Under the pieces are notes generated by a model. That model was not told where the DNA came from and searched no databases. It saw only the letters and a program-made list of their open reading frames with translations. From Onchidella celtica (taxonomy: Eukaryota; Mollusca; Gastropoda; Systellommatophora; Onchidiidae), in the NCBI GenBank assembly GCA_963931925.1, contig OZ007567.1, positions 82,221,186 through 82,285,185 on the forward strand: DNA of 64,000 nucleotides, in the 5' to 3' direction. Positions 12,086 to 25,445 of this stretch are shown here, one piece after another (position 1 is the stretch's first letter; every line of letters begins with the position of its first letter). The position numbers and the translations under genes were made by a program.

Positions 12086-14506
12086 TACAAAATAAAACAA
12101 AATTTTTAATGCTAGGCATGAACACCGAACATGACAATCAACAGAACGAGTAAACTTAACGCGGCGGTCGGGAACAGAATATACCACGACTCGGTTCACT
12201 GGATCGACCAATAGTCCAGTGCTTAGATCACAATGGATTTAGCACAACTGGAATTGAAAAAATAATGTAGCTGTATTCCCAACAAAATTAACCGAAAGCG
12301 CCAGATGAATTAACAGTGGCGGTTGCTAAAGTGACAGGAAATAAGCAAGTGGGAGGGGGTACATCTTTTCATCCCCATAAAACTATGTCAGGCCAAGATA
12401 CCATAGTTCAAGAGATGAACCATAAAAACAACAATGGAAAAAAAAACAAGAAACAAATTACCGATATTTCACAAGGCATTGTTATTCTTGCATCAGTTAT
12501 GATGAAAACAAACCACGAAATGTACCTTTGCAGAGAAACATATTGGCCCAAACCCACCGACCTGAATATCAAACTCTATGGTGCTCTGCCAGAACTGCAG
12601 AAAAACGTAGATTTTCTTAAAAGAACAAACCTGCAGATTTAGATTGGTGAACGAAAGAAGAAGTATCTTTGCGGAAAAATACAGAAAAAGAGCTCCGACG
12701 TCAGAAAGAGTTTTAAAAAAGTGGCCTCCAAGCAAAACAAATCTGGTCCCATCGTGTTAGTTGCCAATAAAATACATGTGCGTTCGCTGGCCTGACATTT
12801 ATGGTCACAAGTACCTTCCTCTTTATTTGTGCAGCCACGGGAGATTTATTGTTTATTTTACTGTTGTGCGTGGCGCTGCATATCTATTCCCGTGTTGCTT
12901 TTGCCACTGTCAGGCGCTTCTTTCAGACTCGGATTATAGTTTACGAACTTTTTCTCCCCGCGCATGATTTTTCAGTTAAACTGTGTGCAAAAACCCTCAA
13001 TAAATCTTGTACACAAATCTTCCCCAGACTATCTGAGAAAATTTAAAGTCCTGCTGAATGGCAAACAAATCAAACGTTTTCTGAGATGTCCCTTCTCTCG
13101 CTTACCCCAGACGCATTACAATCGATTGTGCAGCCAAGAAAAGTATATTTTGATGCATGTCCTCAGACCACAGCTCATTCAAATTCGCTGCTTCTGTTGA
13201 AATGAGTGATTATATCTTTCTTGGGGGAACATGGGAACATGCCGCCAAAGGCGTTTATTCAGTATTTCTGCCTGCCGGTTTGTGAACCATAAAAGATAAC
13301 ATTTTTCATATTCTGGATTCATCCGCGAGCACATATCCTGAGGCAACTAAGACTTGTGGAAAGCGTAAAACGTCTTTATACCCAGAGAAGCTGTCAAATC
13401 TGTTCAGTTTCACAAGGTTATCCTTTAAAACAGTCTTTCTGTTGCTATTCTAAAGGGGGCAACCCGGAAGGGGAATGTATGTATGTAGGGGGGGAGGGGG
13501 GAAGAAGAGGCTGCCATTTCTTCACATACAAAGAACAAAAAGCGAAAATGAAATCATCAACCTATGACAACAGCACCCGATTTTACGTATTTAATAAAAG
13601 ATGTTTTTGATTCACTTTCAGTTTCACTGTTTCTGATCAAAAGTTTTGAGTGAAATTGACAAGAAACAAAACATCACCAGAATTTCGCTGGTTCAATGTG
13701 ACAAATCAACATCTATAAAAACAACAACAACCACAACAACAAAAACTTGCATTATTCCCCCTGTGAACGTGCGGGCTGTGACAGGACCTAGAGAGGTGAC
13801 AAGTTGAGGCAGAAAAAGTTACGTTGCGGGAGGCTATCTGAAAAGTTGTGCAAGTCAGGCTAGGCTATGAGTCATACGGGGTCATATCTACACAAACGTA
13901 CAAGGCTGCACATTGTCCTCGTGTCTCCCAGCCCCCCCCCCTCCCCGATTTCCCCCACTCCTGTTGCCGTCTGACAAGAGTAATGGAAGAGGACGGGGAG
14001 GGAAAGCTGTTAGCACGGGAACGGGTCCCTTTTGAAAGCAGGTCATGACGGGGTCCTAGCGACGCTTACGCTGGTGAAACATCCAGGCCTACAGATAAAA
14101 GTTATGAACAGTTAACCACCAAGGATTAGTGGTACATGAGTTGAACATAGACGAGCACGCGTGTTACATACACTGTGGTAGTGGTAATCTCTCTCTCTCT
14201 CTCTTTCCCTCTCAACATCACCAAATGAATAAAAGGAAAAGGTGCCAGACAGCAACATCAACAACTCTGACGATAATCTCCTGAATCCCCTTTTGTTCTT
14301 TACATAAAACCTGATCCACTGGTAGAACCAAGTAAAAGCAAAGCCTGGCTTATATAAGGGAAGCACAGACCACTGGACAATCACATAAGTTGCGTGGCAA
14401 AGACGGACTTGAAAAGTTGATGGCAAACAGGCAAGACAGACTCAAACAGCACAACAACAACAAAAATCGGATAGATGGAGACACAGACAGGCAGACAGAG
14501 AAACAG
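12086..14506. other. No recognisable gene
   Basis: Only short open frames, a G run near 13490, a C run near 13935 and a short CT run near 14190. No splice-consistent coding found. Confidence 0.5.
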
Positions 14507-14509
14507 ATC

Positions 14510-14556
<47 letters not shown>
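14507..14556 (+). repeat. (GATA)n microsatellite
   Basis: About 12 GATA units preceded by a short GACA-like lead-in, the same composite style as 5641-5858. Confidence 0.9.
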
Positions 14557-15696
14557 GTGTGGAGGACGGCGACAGAAGGATGATAAAACGTACACCCGGA
14601 GTATTTTTTCATCAACAGCCTAGTGCCAGCACTACAGTACAGCAGTAGTAGCCTACACCACCGACAGCTTGCCCCACCTGGTGTAAGACCAAGTAGCAAC
14701 ATCGACTACAAAGAAAAGGTGAGAGAAATCTAAGCCTTCAGAAACCAGGACATAGCAGGACACGGCGGTCGGCCGAGGCCGCTGGTCTTACAAATCTTAA
14801 AGCTCAAAGAGAGGGGGGAAAGGCGTCCAAGGGCCCTTTTCTTTTTTCATTTGAAATCCCATCTGACTCGCAACACCTGCCGTTTAAAACGCCTCTAACT
14901 ACTACATTTGACATCGCAAGGCGTCGATGCTGACCTGATCCTGTTCAGAAAAGGACAAATATTGTGACCGTGGTCACTTTCCTAATGCCCCAGGTGTCGG
15001 TGGTCACTGGTGATGTGCGTCAACAGGTGTTGCGATTATAGATGAGATGTACCTACCCGTTTCGCCCCCCCCCCCCCCATGAACGTTTGCTTACTTCATT
15101 CAATAACCCAAGTGCCTGTTCTTGTCAGTGGGGCGCCATTCATAGCCGTGGAAGCATTTTATTGCACAACAGTGCAATACCCTACATTGTGTACGTTAAT
15201 GCTTATGTCGAGCGTATTTTATAGAAGCGGTGTCGTTTCCGGCAAATATAAAGTGCCTGTCCTAGACAGGAAATTATCTTATATGAATAAAGTTTGGTTA
15301 AAAGATAATAAACCTGAGAATATTTTTTTTTTCCTTTTCTTTCTTCCCGAAGAGTCTATGCCGTTGCTGACATATAGAAGCATTATTTGTCCTTGGTGCA
15401 ATTTTTTGTGTGTGTTCTTGTCTTCTATTCTGCGTCTCCTTGGTGTGTGTGTGCACTGTTGCCAGGATAAAGACACCTCGTTTTTAAATGCACGCTCATT
15501 TGAGTTTGTCAACTCGGACGTAGAGCTGTCTGAATGGGCTTCCAGAGCTCTGACCTCGGATTTGCTGACTCTGAAATCTTTCTCTAGACAGAAAAAAAAA
15601 AAGGGAAGGGGGGGGGGGAGCAGAAGAGATGATCATATTCACGGTACGGGCTTTGGTGTTTGTTTTTCCTTCTTTATTTTGGACCAGTTGCGCTTT
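14557..15696. other. No recognisable gene
   Basis: Contains a 246-codon open frame that starts at an ATG (15079) and runs on to 15819, into the next fold-back element. It crosses homopolymers and shows no domain, so I treat it as chance. Confidence 0.5.
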
Positions 15697-15880
15697 CTAA
15701 GGGGTAATCCAGACCAGGGCTGGAGTAAGCCCCACACTGGTGGCTCACCACCTATTTATCATGCATCACACTATAACACTTCTAACTGCCCATATCGCCG
15801 GGGTGTGGGCTGTGAATAGTGTTTTAGTGTGGTGCATAATAATTTGGTGGTGAGCCACCAGTGTGGGGCTTACCCCTAAG
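15697..15880. mobile_element. Fold-back MITE, 184 bp
   Basis: A perfect 27-bp inverted repeat lies at 15726-15752 and 15846-15872 (core CCACACTGGTGGCTCACC). Complementarity continues inward, where ATGCATCACACTATAACACT pairs with a diverged partner. It also continues outward, with CTAAGGGGTAA at 15697-15707 matching TTACCCCTAAG at 15870-15880. About 20 bp of extra sequence interrupts only the left arm. Non-coding; superfamily not assigned. Confidence 0.8.
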
Positions 15881-18710
15881 GCTATAGCAGTAAAATGTAT
15901 CTCAACTTGATGCAAATTGACTGAATATATTCAAAGGTCATGATGACCCCGATGCTGATGATGACAACGATAAAAAGACAGGATGTTCGTGTAATATCTA
16001 CCTTTGGTTTGAAAATAAAATAAGAGTCAAGTTACGGTTTAACTGATTCTCTTTTTCATGGCTGACTGTGGAACATTCACAGCAAACATCTGGCATTAAT
16101 GTTCAAGAGAAATACAATTCTTTCCTGAAGCTGGGCCACATTTGGATACCATGTGTGGGTGTGATTAGGAAATCAGCTTTTATGTGCATGCTGACTTCAC
16201 AAAAGATAAACAATCTCGTTAAATCATTTGATTGCAATATCCTGCTTGGATTCTGACACGTTGGGAATGGCTCTATCCTGCAAAGTGAAAGAACATGTCT
16301 TCCCCCCCCCCCTTTTTTTTGGACCAGTCACTGGTAACTGAGCGACTACTGATATGAAGAATTTATCTCTAGCTTCTCTTTCATCTTTCCAGCTTGATCT
16401 TTCGTTTCCCAGAAATGAAATGCCGAAAGTTTTACATTCTTTATGAAAATAATCGTAAACAAATGATATCCAAATATGGTCAGGCTTATGAAAGGGATTG
16501 TCTTTCCTTTTATAATATCTGTCAGATGCTCTGTGAATGTTAGCCAGCCTGTAAACGGAGAACCAGATGACAGGCAGATATTTATTTATTTATTTACTGA
16601 AGGGTGTTTAAAATACCATATCAATGTGAGTTCACTAATCACTGTTGATCAGTATACGAAAGGGTTGTCACTTTTCACGCTGCATCAGCGTTAGAAACTA
16701 GAAACCAGGAGCATTGTTTTCACATATTGTGAAAGTCAATATGATTTGAGCTGAACCACAGAACAGATTCGAGTATCTGTGAGAATATTCCAGCCCCGCC
16801 CGTTTAGAAGAAAAAGAAGAAATTGCTTTGTAGTGATCGTGTACGCCAGGACAAACTTCAGCTTGCATGCAGCTGGTAAATCGTGGGCAGTGCAGAACTG
16901 TGCCAAAGTCTAATGCGATTAAGGGATTTTTTTTTCCACATGCGCTAGATGATATTCAGCAACATGTTTTATGTGATTCAACGTGTTTTAACTGGCTAAA
17001 GCATAATCATACAACTAGACAATGTAGAATAGAAGTAATATTTCAAGACTTTTATGGGAACAATTGCTCTATTATATAATTCAGGAGACAGAACTGAGAA
17101 ATTCAAACAGTATTACATTCTAATGTGTGTGATATCAAACTGTGACTCCTAGGAGGTGCAGAGTGTGGTGCTACTGGTAAACTATAGCACAAAAAGACCT
17201 GCATGAAACTAGGAAGCTAAATTATAGCGACAGCAAGGGAATAGAGATACAAAGTAGGCATTTCGAATTCACAAATGTCCGGGAAGAGGCAATCAGTGAT
17301 TTGCGTATGCACGGCCGTCCTTCGAACTCTGCATTGATTCTCTGAATTCCCGGAGACAGTGCATGAGGCGCTATCTGCTGGGACAAATTGGGAATAGAGT
17401 GGTTTGGACTGCGTGTTTTTGGATTTCTGCAAGTAAAATGAGGAAGAAGATGGCACTGCTGAGAAACTAATTGAAGCTGCTGATTGTGAGACTGCAGCCG
17501 TGCAAACTAATGATTCTCACCAACCATACTGAATGAACTCAGAAGAGATCTCACCCTACTTAGATACAAGGTCAGTATAGTAATCAATACTGTTTCTTCT
17601 CTGTGATCAGATATTCTCAGACAACTTCTAGAATGTCGAAGTCCTCCACCACGGTTCTTTAACTATTAGGATAAAACAGTGTTCCACCTCTGCACTAAAT
17701 TGGTAACATATTTCAGCCTGCTTCACCGCCTTTGTGAAATTTTGCTCAGTCAAATCTGGACAAAGCTTAATCGAGGACATCAGCATTCCCTGACATTTGC
17801 CGGAAGTCGGGGTGGTCAAAGAGCTGAGATGTTAACATGATCTGAGCAACCACTGACAATTTAAAAAAGGGTCCCTGTTTCGCAGAAATTCTTGCGAGGA
17901 ACCTCCGCTACTGCACTGAATTTGGACTCATAATACGGTCAACAACGCACACATTCTCGTTTTCCAAGGAATATAATTTGGGGGTGGGGGGGGGGGGGGG
18001 GCTATGCCTCGACCATCATTTAAATTAACAAGCGGAACAATAGTTCACGCATCAACTGTTTCACAACAGTTGGAATCTGTAAATACAAAAATACAACTTA
18101 GGAAATGCAAGCACTCTGCGCAACAGTTTCATAAAATCTGTGTCGGCCTGTACAATTATTGGTTTGTCTGTTAGTTTGTATGCGTGTTTGTACAGTTGTG
18201 GCAAGGCGACAGACAATTACAACAAATGGGCGGATTCGTTTCATCCCTCTCCTCAAATCTTCCCTCTTAACTTAATTTTTAATTGAGACAAACACGGCAG
18301 TGAGCATCATGAGAGAAAAACACAGCTGTGAACGTCATGGCTGAGTTTCCATTAATCTTGGCCTGTCCAAATTTGTCCTGAACTGACAAAAAGAGGGCTG
18401 ATTACAGTACAGTAAAACTTTCACACAGCAGATGGGCATTTGTTAGCCATAAAACTGACCTGGATAGCGCTGCATGGGCCGACAAACCCAGCACATAATT
18501 TGACTGCATCATTAACTTCCCAGTGTTAAGACTGAACAACACAAGAAAATATTAACTCTTTGTACTTTCATGTGTCCAAACAAAGCTGGCGCTGGATTTA
18601 ATGCTATGTGAAGAAAGGGTCACGAAAGAAGAAAAGACCGTAGCAGAATATGTTGAGTAATGGTTGGTCGTATAATAAACGCTACAGTTTGACTGCAGAA
18701 GGACAACAAA
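15881..18710. other. No recognisable gene
   Basis: Short open frames only. There is a C/T homopolymer pair near 16305 and a G run near 17985. Confidence 0.5.
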
Positions 18711-18715
18711 CGAAT

Positions 18716-19106
18716 CAGGGTTCATACAAAGTCTTAAAAACTAATTTTAAGGCCTTTTTAAGGACTTCCTAAGGACTCACAGTAAACAAATTAAGGACCT
18801 CCGTGCCAGTGACCAAGAAATATTACAGCCATACAAGTGGCGTGCAGCACTCATAGAAACGGAACGTTTCTGCATCCAGAGTTCTAACATAGTAAATTCA
18901 CTCTGAAAAGTTCAGTTATTTCAAAGTACCAATTATCCACAGTGTGCAATTGGAAGATTTGAATCTCAATTAATGTTTCAACTGGAACAAAAATTTTAAG
19001 AACTTTTTGAGGACTTTGGCATCATTTTCAGAATTTAATGACTTTTTGAGTAGTTATTTTTTCTTTTATGAACTTTAAGGACTTTTAAGGACATGTGTGA
19101 ACCCTG
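18716..19106. mobile_element. Non-autonomous TIR transposon (hAT-like ends)
   Basis: The ends are CAGGGTTCATACA on the left and the reverse complement of CAGGGTTCACACA on the right, with further matching around CTTAAAA. Immediately outside lie 5-bp direct repeats, CGAAT, at 18711-18715 and 19107-19111. The interior has no ORF but repeats the word TTAAGGAC or AAGGACTT many times near both ends. CAGGG termini are typical of hAT elements, which usually duplicate 8 bp, so the 5-bp duplication leaves the superfamily open. Confidence 0.75.
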
Positions 19107-19111
19107 CGAAT

Positions 19112-22100
19112 GTAGCTAAATATTAGCACCGGAAACATAAATTACATCAGACCCCTCTGTCTGGTTTGACAAAGGTAACGTTCATTCCATACAATATATT
19201 ATACGAAGGCAATGCTGAGATGTGTAAAGGACGCGAATGTTAAAGGCCCCGAAATATCAAAACTCTGACATTCGTGAATGATTTAAAAAAAAAAAAATCA
19301 GTACGCATTTCCTGTTGCACCCTAAAGTTTTGCTTTTCGCAGATTGTCTGATTCTTCAACGTCTCTTCTTACGGCTACCAGCACGTATTTCCTGCTCCAC
19401 GTCCTACGGTTTAGTGGTACCAGCTGCTCAACAGATTTCAGACTTACGGAAGTAATTTAACCATTTGACTACCACTACAGTAGTTGTTGGTTACAGATCA
19501 AATGGCTGGCTGTATGTACTCACAAGGGTCCCACGAAATAATACTGTCCTTATTTCACAGCTATTTAAAGAAAAAAAAAAAAAATCATGAAATCGAAGCG
19601 TATTTGACATATTACTCTACGCGACATTTTACTGATTTCGAAGTTTTGCCTCTCTCACTCCTAATGTTCTTTTGTATGGTAAGTGTCATTCCAATCAGTT
19701 AAAACCTTTTCGAGGCATGTATTTATGATATACTGTTGAATGCGTTTTAGCCGTTTTTGGCGACCTACTTTATATCCTCATTTTCTCGAAATGTCAAAAA
19801 TGCACATACAACAATATGGAAAATACCCAACGAAATGTAACTTCCTCCCCTCCCCCCCCCCCCCCCTCCCTAACAAAGTCTGAAAAATGGACAAACTGTT
19901 GCGTTCATTTTGTTTAAGGTGATAGACGGAAACATTGATAGCAATAAGTGTCTCACAAACTGCAAAAACCAGGTTCCGCCAATTTCCTGTGGTAAACATC
20001 CTCTTTACTTCTTCAAATAATGCTTTTGCAAATAGGAGGTCGTCAGTCTATCCTGGTGTTGTCCGGCGTGGATAGATACAAAGTTTTTTTGGCGTAAGTA
20101 ACCGTAGGCTGACACAAACACAAACACGAAGGTGTGAAATAGTGAGCAGAAAAGTGTTCCTGTAAAAATGTTGCAGTTTCCTGTCAGTGACGCTCAACTC
20201 GCCTTGACACGGCCTGTGTAAATGCAACAAACAAAAACAAGTGTCGACCCTGCCATTTGATACACACTGCCATTTACACAGTTGCAAAAAATCTGTCGGC
20301 GTCACTAAACTTCAAATATTTTACATCATGTCTTACACTGCAAATATTTCACACCCGTTCTCTCCCGCCTAACTGGCGAGTCGGGAAGTTTCCTTGTAGG
20401 GGCAAATATGCTTGCCTAGGCTCTTGACAAATGAAAGGCCTGCTGAGTGCCCTTGGGCGGAGATTGAAACCACAGCCCACTCTAAGAAGTTACTGTTTGC
20501 TCTTGGCCATGCTTTGTTTACCTGTTAATCATTTCATAATGACTGGCCCCAGCAAATGCATGGTCATCTTGTCAAGGTTGCCAATACACAATCCCTGTCC
20601 CCAATAAACGTGTGTTGGAACAGCATGATCGCCTTGTGGAGCTCTAACCTTTAACAGTTTTCAGCTAGAATCCCTTAAACATGTTTGAAAGGTAAACATT
20701 CTCCCCGTGAGCTCTGCTGGGGGAATTCGAAATTAAATTTCTACTTGAGTAAACTGAATTCTGCCTTTTGTGCAGAACTTACGTTGTGACAAACGCACAC
20801 ACATACCAAAAACGCTTGCACACCCCCCCCCCCTCCCCCCCCCCTTTTTTTTTACGCCTGTTTTTTTTTTCCTTTTTTCCCCCCGTACAATGAACACGTC
20901 CCCTGTTCACTTTAACGCACTCTACAAGGTCGCGCTGTTGATTTTGAAGATCTGTCGTTAAAACTTGATCAAAGAATGAAAAACAAAAATGCCTGGATAG
21001 CGAATTAAATTAATCATAATTATTGTGTTTCCATATAATAATATTTTACTTTCAAGCATCGTGAACTGTCTGAATCTCCCACTGAAGCTGCCATTGTCTG
21101 TTATTCTAGATTTGTGACAACTCATCATGCTAACTGAAACAGTCTCACACAGTTACCAATAACAGCGTTAAGATGTAAAATAATAAGGACCATTATGACT
21201 TAAGATGTCAGATTCCTGCAACATGCATATTCCCTACATGAAAAACGACGTCAGGTTCTAATTCACGATATGGTTAAAATAGCGGGATTACCTGGGCATA
21301 TCTTTCACAAATAACATCATTTTGCTTTAATAATATACAGAACCCAAACTCAAAGTCAAACAGTGCACGAATTAAAGGATTGCCACTGCCTTTGAAGCAG
21401 AGTAAGAATTTGAAATGACATTAACCACACCACTTTAACGACCTGACAGAACAAGAACCAAATTGCAAGTGCGTCAAACTTGTTTTCCGAAACTTTCGTC
21501 TTCCGTCAGAACGTTACGAAACGCAATCTGGCATCCCAGGAGAAAACTATTAGACTGAAACACTTGAGTATAAACTCACGCGAGCAGCAGGCTCACACGT
21601 GGACAAATTCTATCAGTTCTGCGCCCAAGAAACTGATTAAAGCAAATTCGGAAAAGGACAAACACAATTATCAGCTAATTTCCCGGAACAGGCGGGGATA
21701 CCCACAGCTTGGGTTCCTGGCGTTTGAATGGCTTGCGGGTGTAGAAGAGATTTCTGCGGCATGCAGGCAGGGTTACAACTATATTAGCGTGAGTGCTAAA
21801 CGAAACAGACAGATCAATACGCCCCGCTGATACGTCTGATTCTATTCCCCACGCGAGTTTAAGTGCCTGGACTTAAGTAGGGAGACCTTTCGACGGCGAG
21901 CTGGCCGTGGACCTGAAGGAGACCTCTTGTTGTCCCTGGCCCATACTTAAGCGTCAAACAGTAAAAAAAAAAAATGATTTGCCTTTTTAAAAAAAAAAAA
22001 AAATCTCTCTTCCTGGCCACGATGGCCTTTCAAAGCCTGAGGTCAAACCACAAAAAGGGTCAAAAGAAGTCTGACCTAATTTCGGATATTTTCTGGACTT

Positions 22101-23770
22101 AACGTATCCAATTTCCACTTGGAAAGGTCTCCAAACCAATGGTTCTGCCTCGCACTTATCGGACACGGATTGAAACAGATTACATTTATTTCATTCCCCG
22201 GACCACGAAAATAGCCTCATTTGCCTCTACCAATACAATGACACTTGACCGAAAGAAACAGGTCATGTTAACATTTCAAGCAAACATTATTAGAATTTCT
22301 TATCTGTTTATATGTTCCAGGCAGTTGATGGTGGGCGTGTGTGTTTCTACGTGGGAAAAGAAACTGTTATGTAGAAGAGATAATTATGAGGTATCACAGT
22401 AACAAAGAGGTATCCCACACTCATTAAGCTTATATCGCTAAGAACATCGTTGAAATAAGAGATTTCTACCGTCTTGCCCTTAAAAAATAATACACAGAAC
22501 AACAATCATTAATAAAAATAACAAAAAGTTTCAAGGAAGGCAATTATACCCCTTTTCTTCCACGTACTGGCAAATTTCTCAACTCACGCTGTACAATATA
22601 ATTATCACAATAATGCTAATTTTCTCCATGTCCCTACAATTTTTCCTCTAAAGATTTTATGCCCGTAATTCTAGCATGCCTGCATCACTCTGCACTGTGC
22701 CAAGCATTAGCAATACAATCATGCGACGAAATATCATCTCAGTGTGGAACTCTCTATCAAATAAACATACAATAACATATACCCACAACATACTGGAATG
22801 GACCGAATTTCTCCCTCTATCTCTCAGCTATATTTTGCCCATTTTCCTTTTCTGCACACATTACCCTTTTGCATCTCCCCTCATTCATAAAAATTATCTA
22901 TGTTTTATCCACAGACTTCACTTGCCAGATTGCCCGGTCATTTTCCAAGACATGCAAGAATATTTCTAAACAAAAGAAACAGAAAGAGCCTCAGATTGTT
23001 TATCTGCCAATGTCATCATTGCTCATGCATCTGCCGTGCACAATCTCTGCCAGAGAATCACACAAGCTTGCAACCAGCCAAACAATGATAAAAACAGAAA
23101 CAAACGAAACGAAGTACAGAAGAAAAACAGAAATTCGTAGCCAAATGCCTGGAAGGGGGAAAGCCATTCATGTGTTTCTATTCCTGGGTAGTATGAGAGC
23201 TCACGAAGGAAATACAATCTCTGGTTTAACCGCTATACACGTGTGTGCCTTATTGTGTGAGTTACAACTGGAAATACCTGCGTTTTCGTTTATAATTACA
23301 GATACAATTCAAAGCTCACTGGGAGAGAAAGGTATGTGTGTCAATAGGGGGCGGGGAGGGGAATCCAGACTTGCCAAGTACTACCAATTTAGAGGAAAAT
23401 AACATTCTGCATGCAAGACTTACACCTAATACTGGTTTGTTCACACATCTATTTCCATCCTTGGACAAAACACTGGGGTTACTAGATTTATCAAGTTTTA
23501 CTTATTGAGGGATAAATAACATTACAATTTGTGATCCTTAACTTTTGTGTTCTTTGTTCAAACACATATTCACTCGTGGTCCAAAGGTTTGTTATTGGCT
23601 TACATAATATATATGAGAAATATCTGAAAATACCAGACTCAACAAGTTACATCGGTCCTACGTGTCAACCCTGATCAGGGGGATGAAGATAGATTACGAT
23701 ATAAAAGCATTTGCCTGAAATACCCCTGGCACTCTCATCTTCACACAAACACCCAGATATCAATACTCAC
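19112..23770. other. No recognised exon; downstream flank of the semaphorin gene
   Basis: If the minus-strand semaphorin gene continues, its next exons should lie here or further left. I looked for the conserved sema sequence after the KGK motif (Cys, Asn-Tyr-Ile, then Cys-Gly-Thr-Asn-Ala) and did not find it. The stretch has homopolymers (C near 19853, C/T near 20825-20880) and open frames that mostly lack an ATG. Confidence 0.4.
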
Positions 23771-23827
23771 CTTTCCTTTCATTTTGCAAGTGGAGGACGA
23801 CAGCTCATCCGGTTCCCATTCCAATTT
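23771..23827 (-). CDS. Semaphorin, sema-domain exon 3 of the visible set
   Basis: A 57-bp exon flanked on the minus strand by an acceptor (TTTTTTCAG) and a GTGAGT donor. It is open in phase 0 and encodes KLEWEPDELSSSTCKMKGK. This matches the part of the sema domain where a Trp-containing strand is followed by a conserved Cys and a Lys-Gly-Lys turn. The exon in front ends in phase 0, so the join is seamless. The next conserved piece (Cys, Asn-Tyr-Ile) should follow but was not found in the window. See the entry at 24728-24824 for the gene as a whole. Confidence 0.8.
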
Positions 23828-24383
23828 CTGAAAAAACAAAAATGACAGATCCATTACAATCCATCAGCCCATGAAATATGTATCCTAAACTCAGGTGGAA
23901 ATAAAAGCTCAAATAAAAACACTGATTCAAAGGCTTTCTAATAATAAGACACCAATAAACACATTCCTGAAAAAAATGTTCAAAATTTTTCTACTTTGTT
24001 CATTGACACGACAGCAATTGTTCTCATGATCCGCCCCGTTGCTCTTGAGATGATGAAACGCTTCACATCCATAAAAGCGTTCACAACTACACAGTCATCT
24101 CAGTTCTCAACACCAAGTCTCTCTATCCCTCTCTCTCTCTCTCTCTCTCTCTTCTTACTCTTTCTCCATGCGCTATTCCCTCTGATGTTTACCACCCAAA
24201 GCAATCACGAGAGAAGAAAACATTAAGCTGTGACGGAAAACATGGCTGCCATCAGAGAGAGGGAGAGAGACAGAAAGAGTGAGAGACAGAAAGAAATAGA
24301 GACACAGACGGACAGACACAGACAGAGGGAGACACACAAAAAGTGTGAGAAAATGTAGGTAAGACAACAAAACCATAACTTAC

Positions 24384-24429
24384 CGATATTTCACTGACAT
24401 CTGTTAATGACATATAGTGCACTCGATTT
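24384..24429 (-). CDS. Semaphorin, sema-domain exon 2 of the visible set
   Basis: A 46-bp exon between a TTTTCAG acceptor and a GTAAGT donor. It starts with one base that completes an Arg codon from the preceding exon, then encodes NRVHYMSLTDVSEIS and ends in phase 0. Together with its neighbour it rebuilds the diagnostic semaphorin string VGARN-x-V-x-x-(M/L)-SL-x-D. The 556-bp intron that follows contains a (TC)n run at 24128-24153 and a GA-rich tract at 24255-24300, which are complementary to each other. Confidence 0.8.
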
Positions 24430-24727
24430 CTGAAAAGAAATACAAGAGTAATAAGTGACAGCATGTCATTTGGGTATACTTCTCAAACAACGATCTACTT
24501 TGCACGTCAATTACATTATGTAATTACAGTAAGTTAGAGAAAATTTACACAAAATTGTCACTCATTTACACCGGTAAAAACTCTTTAGAATCGGGATCGA
24601 GCAATAGACTGACCAAACAACTTCGTCCTGTATCGGTGACAGACCAGCAAAATATCTCTCGGGCAGGCAAACAGCAATAACATGACAATAAAAGAAGTAT
24701 GACTATCTATTATAAGGAAACACACAC

Positions 24728-24824
24728 CTTGCTCCAACAAATGCTTTGTCCCCTTCCACCAACAGTAACTTGAAGTTGTCCGCTTCTTCAGTAGACCCTT
24801 CGAAAACTTTCTCCAGTATTGATT
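24728..24824 (-). CDS. Semaphorin, sema-domain exon 1 of the visible set
   Basis: Semaphorins are secreted or membrane-bound guidance cues that bind plexins through a seven-bladed sema propeller. This 97-bp exon (acceptor TTCCCAG, donor GTGTGT) encodes SILEKVFEGSTEEADNF followed by KLLLVEGDKAFVGA and two bases of an Arg codon. The pattern F-x-G, D-x-F, LLL-x-x-GD, VGARN is the N-terminal sema signature. The three exons join in phases 2, 0 and 0 into 66 residues without a stop. Intron 1 is 298 bp and intron 2 is 556 bp. The piece is too short to assign a class; Sema1, Sema5 and Sema6 types are all possible. Signal peptide, the rest of the propeller and C-terminal domains are not seen. The pieces are too short to show up as ORFs, so the gene is easily missed. 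Confidence 0.82.
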
Positions 24825-25445
24825 CTGGGAAGAAAAAAAACAACAACAAAAGAACATAAAACACCTTATAAAAAATGCTGAAATATAATATTGCAGAGAA
24901 AAGTTGAAATCTGAAAGCATTCAGGGTAACCTAGACAGAAATTCTATCAGCTGAACCACAATCAACAGGTGAAAATATGAGTAAAAACATAGTAAAACAT
25001 CTATAAGTGTCTTGTCCTGAACACCTTGTTTTACAGAAGAAAAATAAAAATGGAGAAAGACGGCCAAAGAAATACGATTTGATTCACTACTACACGACAG
25101 ACGTGTCATTCCGATAATACTTTGTGTTTTTGTTCCCGGCTCATTATTTTGTGTGTACATTTCTGATATTGATCGATATTAACCTTTGATGTTGCAATGA
25201 CAAGACTCAGTAAAGACACGTGAGCAAAATCAGTGTCGTAGTCTTACAATATTCCTGACATCGTTGTTTTCTCGCATTATGATCTTTAACAACGCGATGA
25301 CGAATGGCGACTAGAAGATTCAGTGCCCCCAAACTGGCGATAAATTTTATCTACCGTATCTAACTAATCTTCCCGTCGAACAATTCCTGAAACGATCCAA
25401 ATCATAACAAAGAAACAATTTTTTAGAAAGAGTTGTGTTCCTCAC

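Noticed and set aside
15079-15819. A 246-codon plus-strand frame with an ATG
   Set aside because: It crosses T, A and G homopolymers and ends inside a fold-back element. No domain, signal or compositional support.
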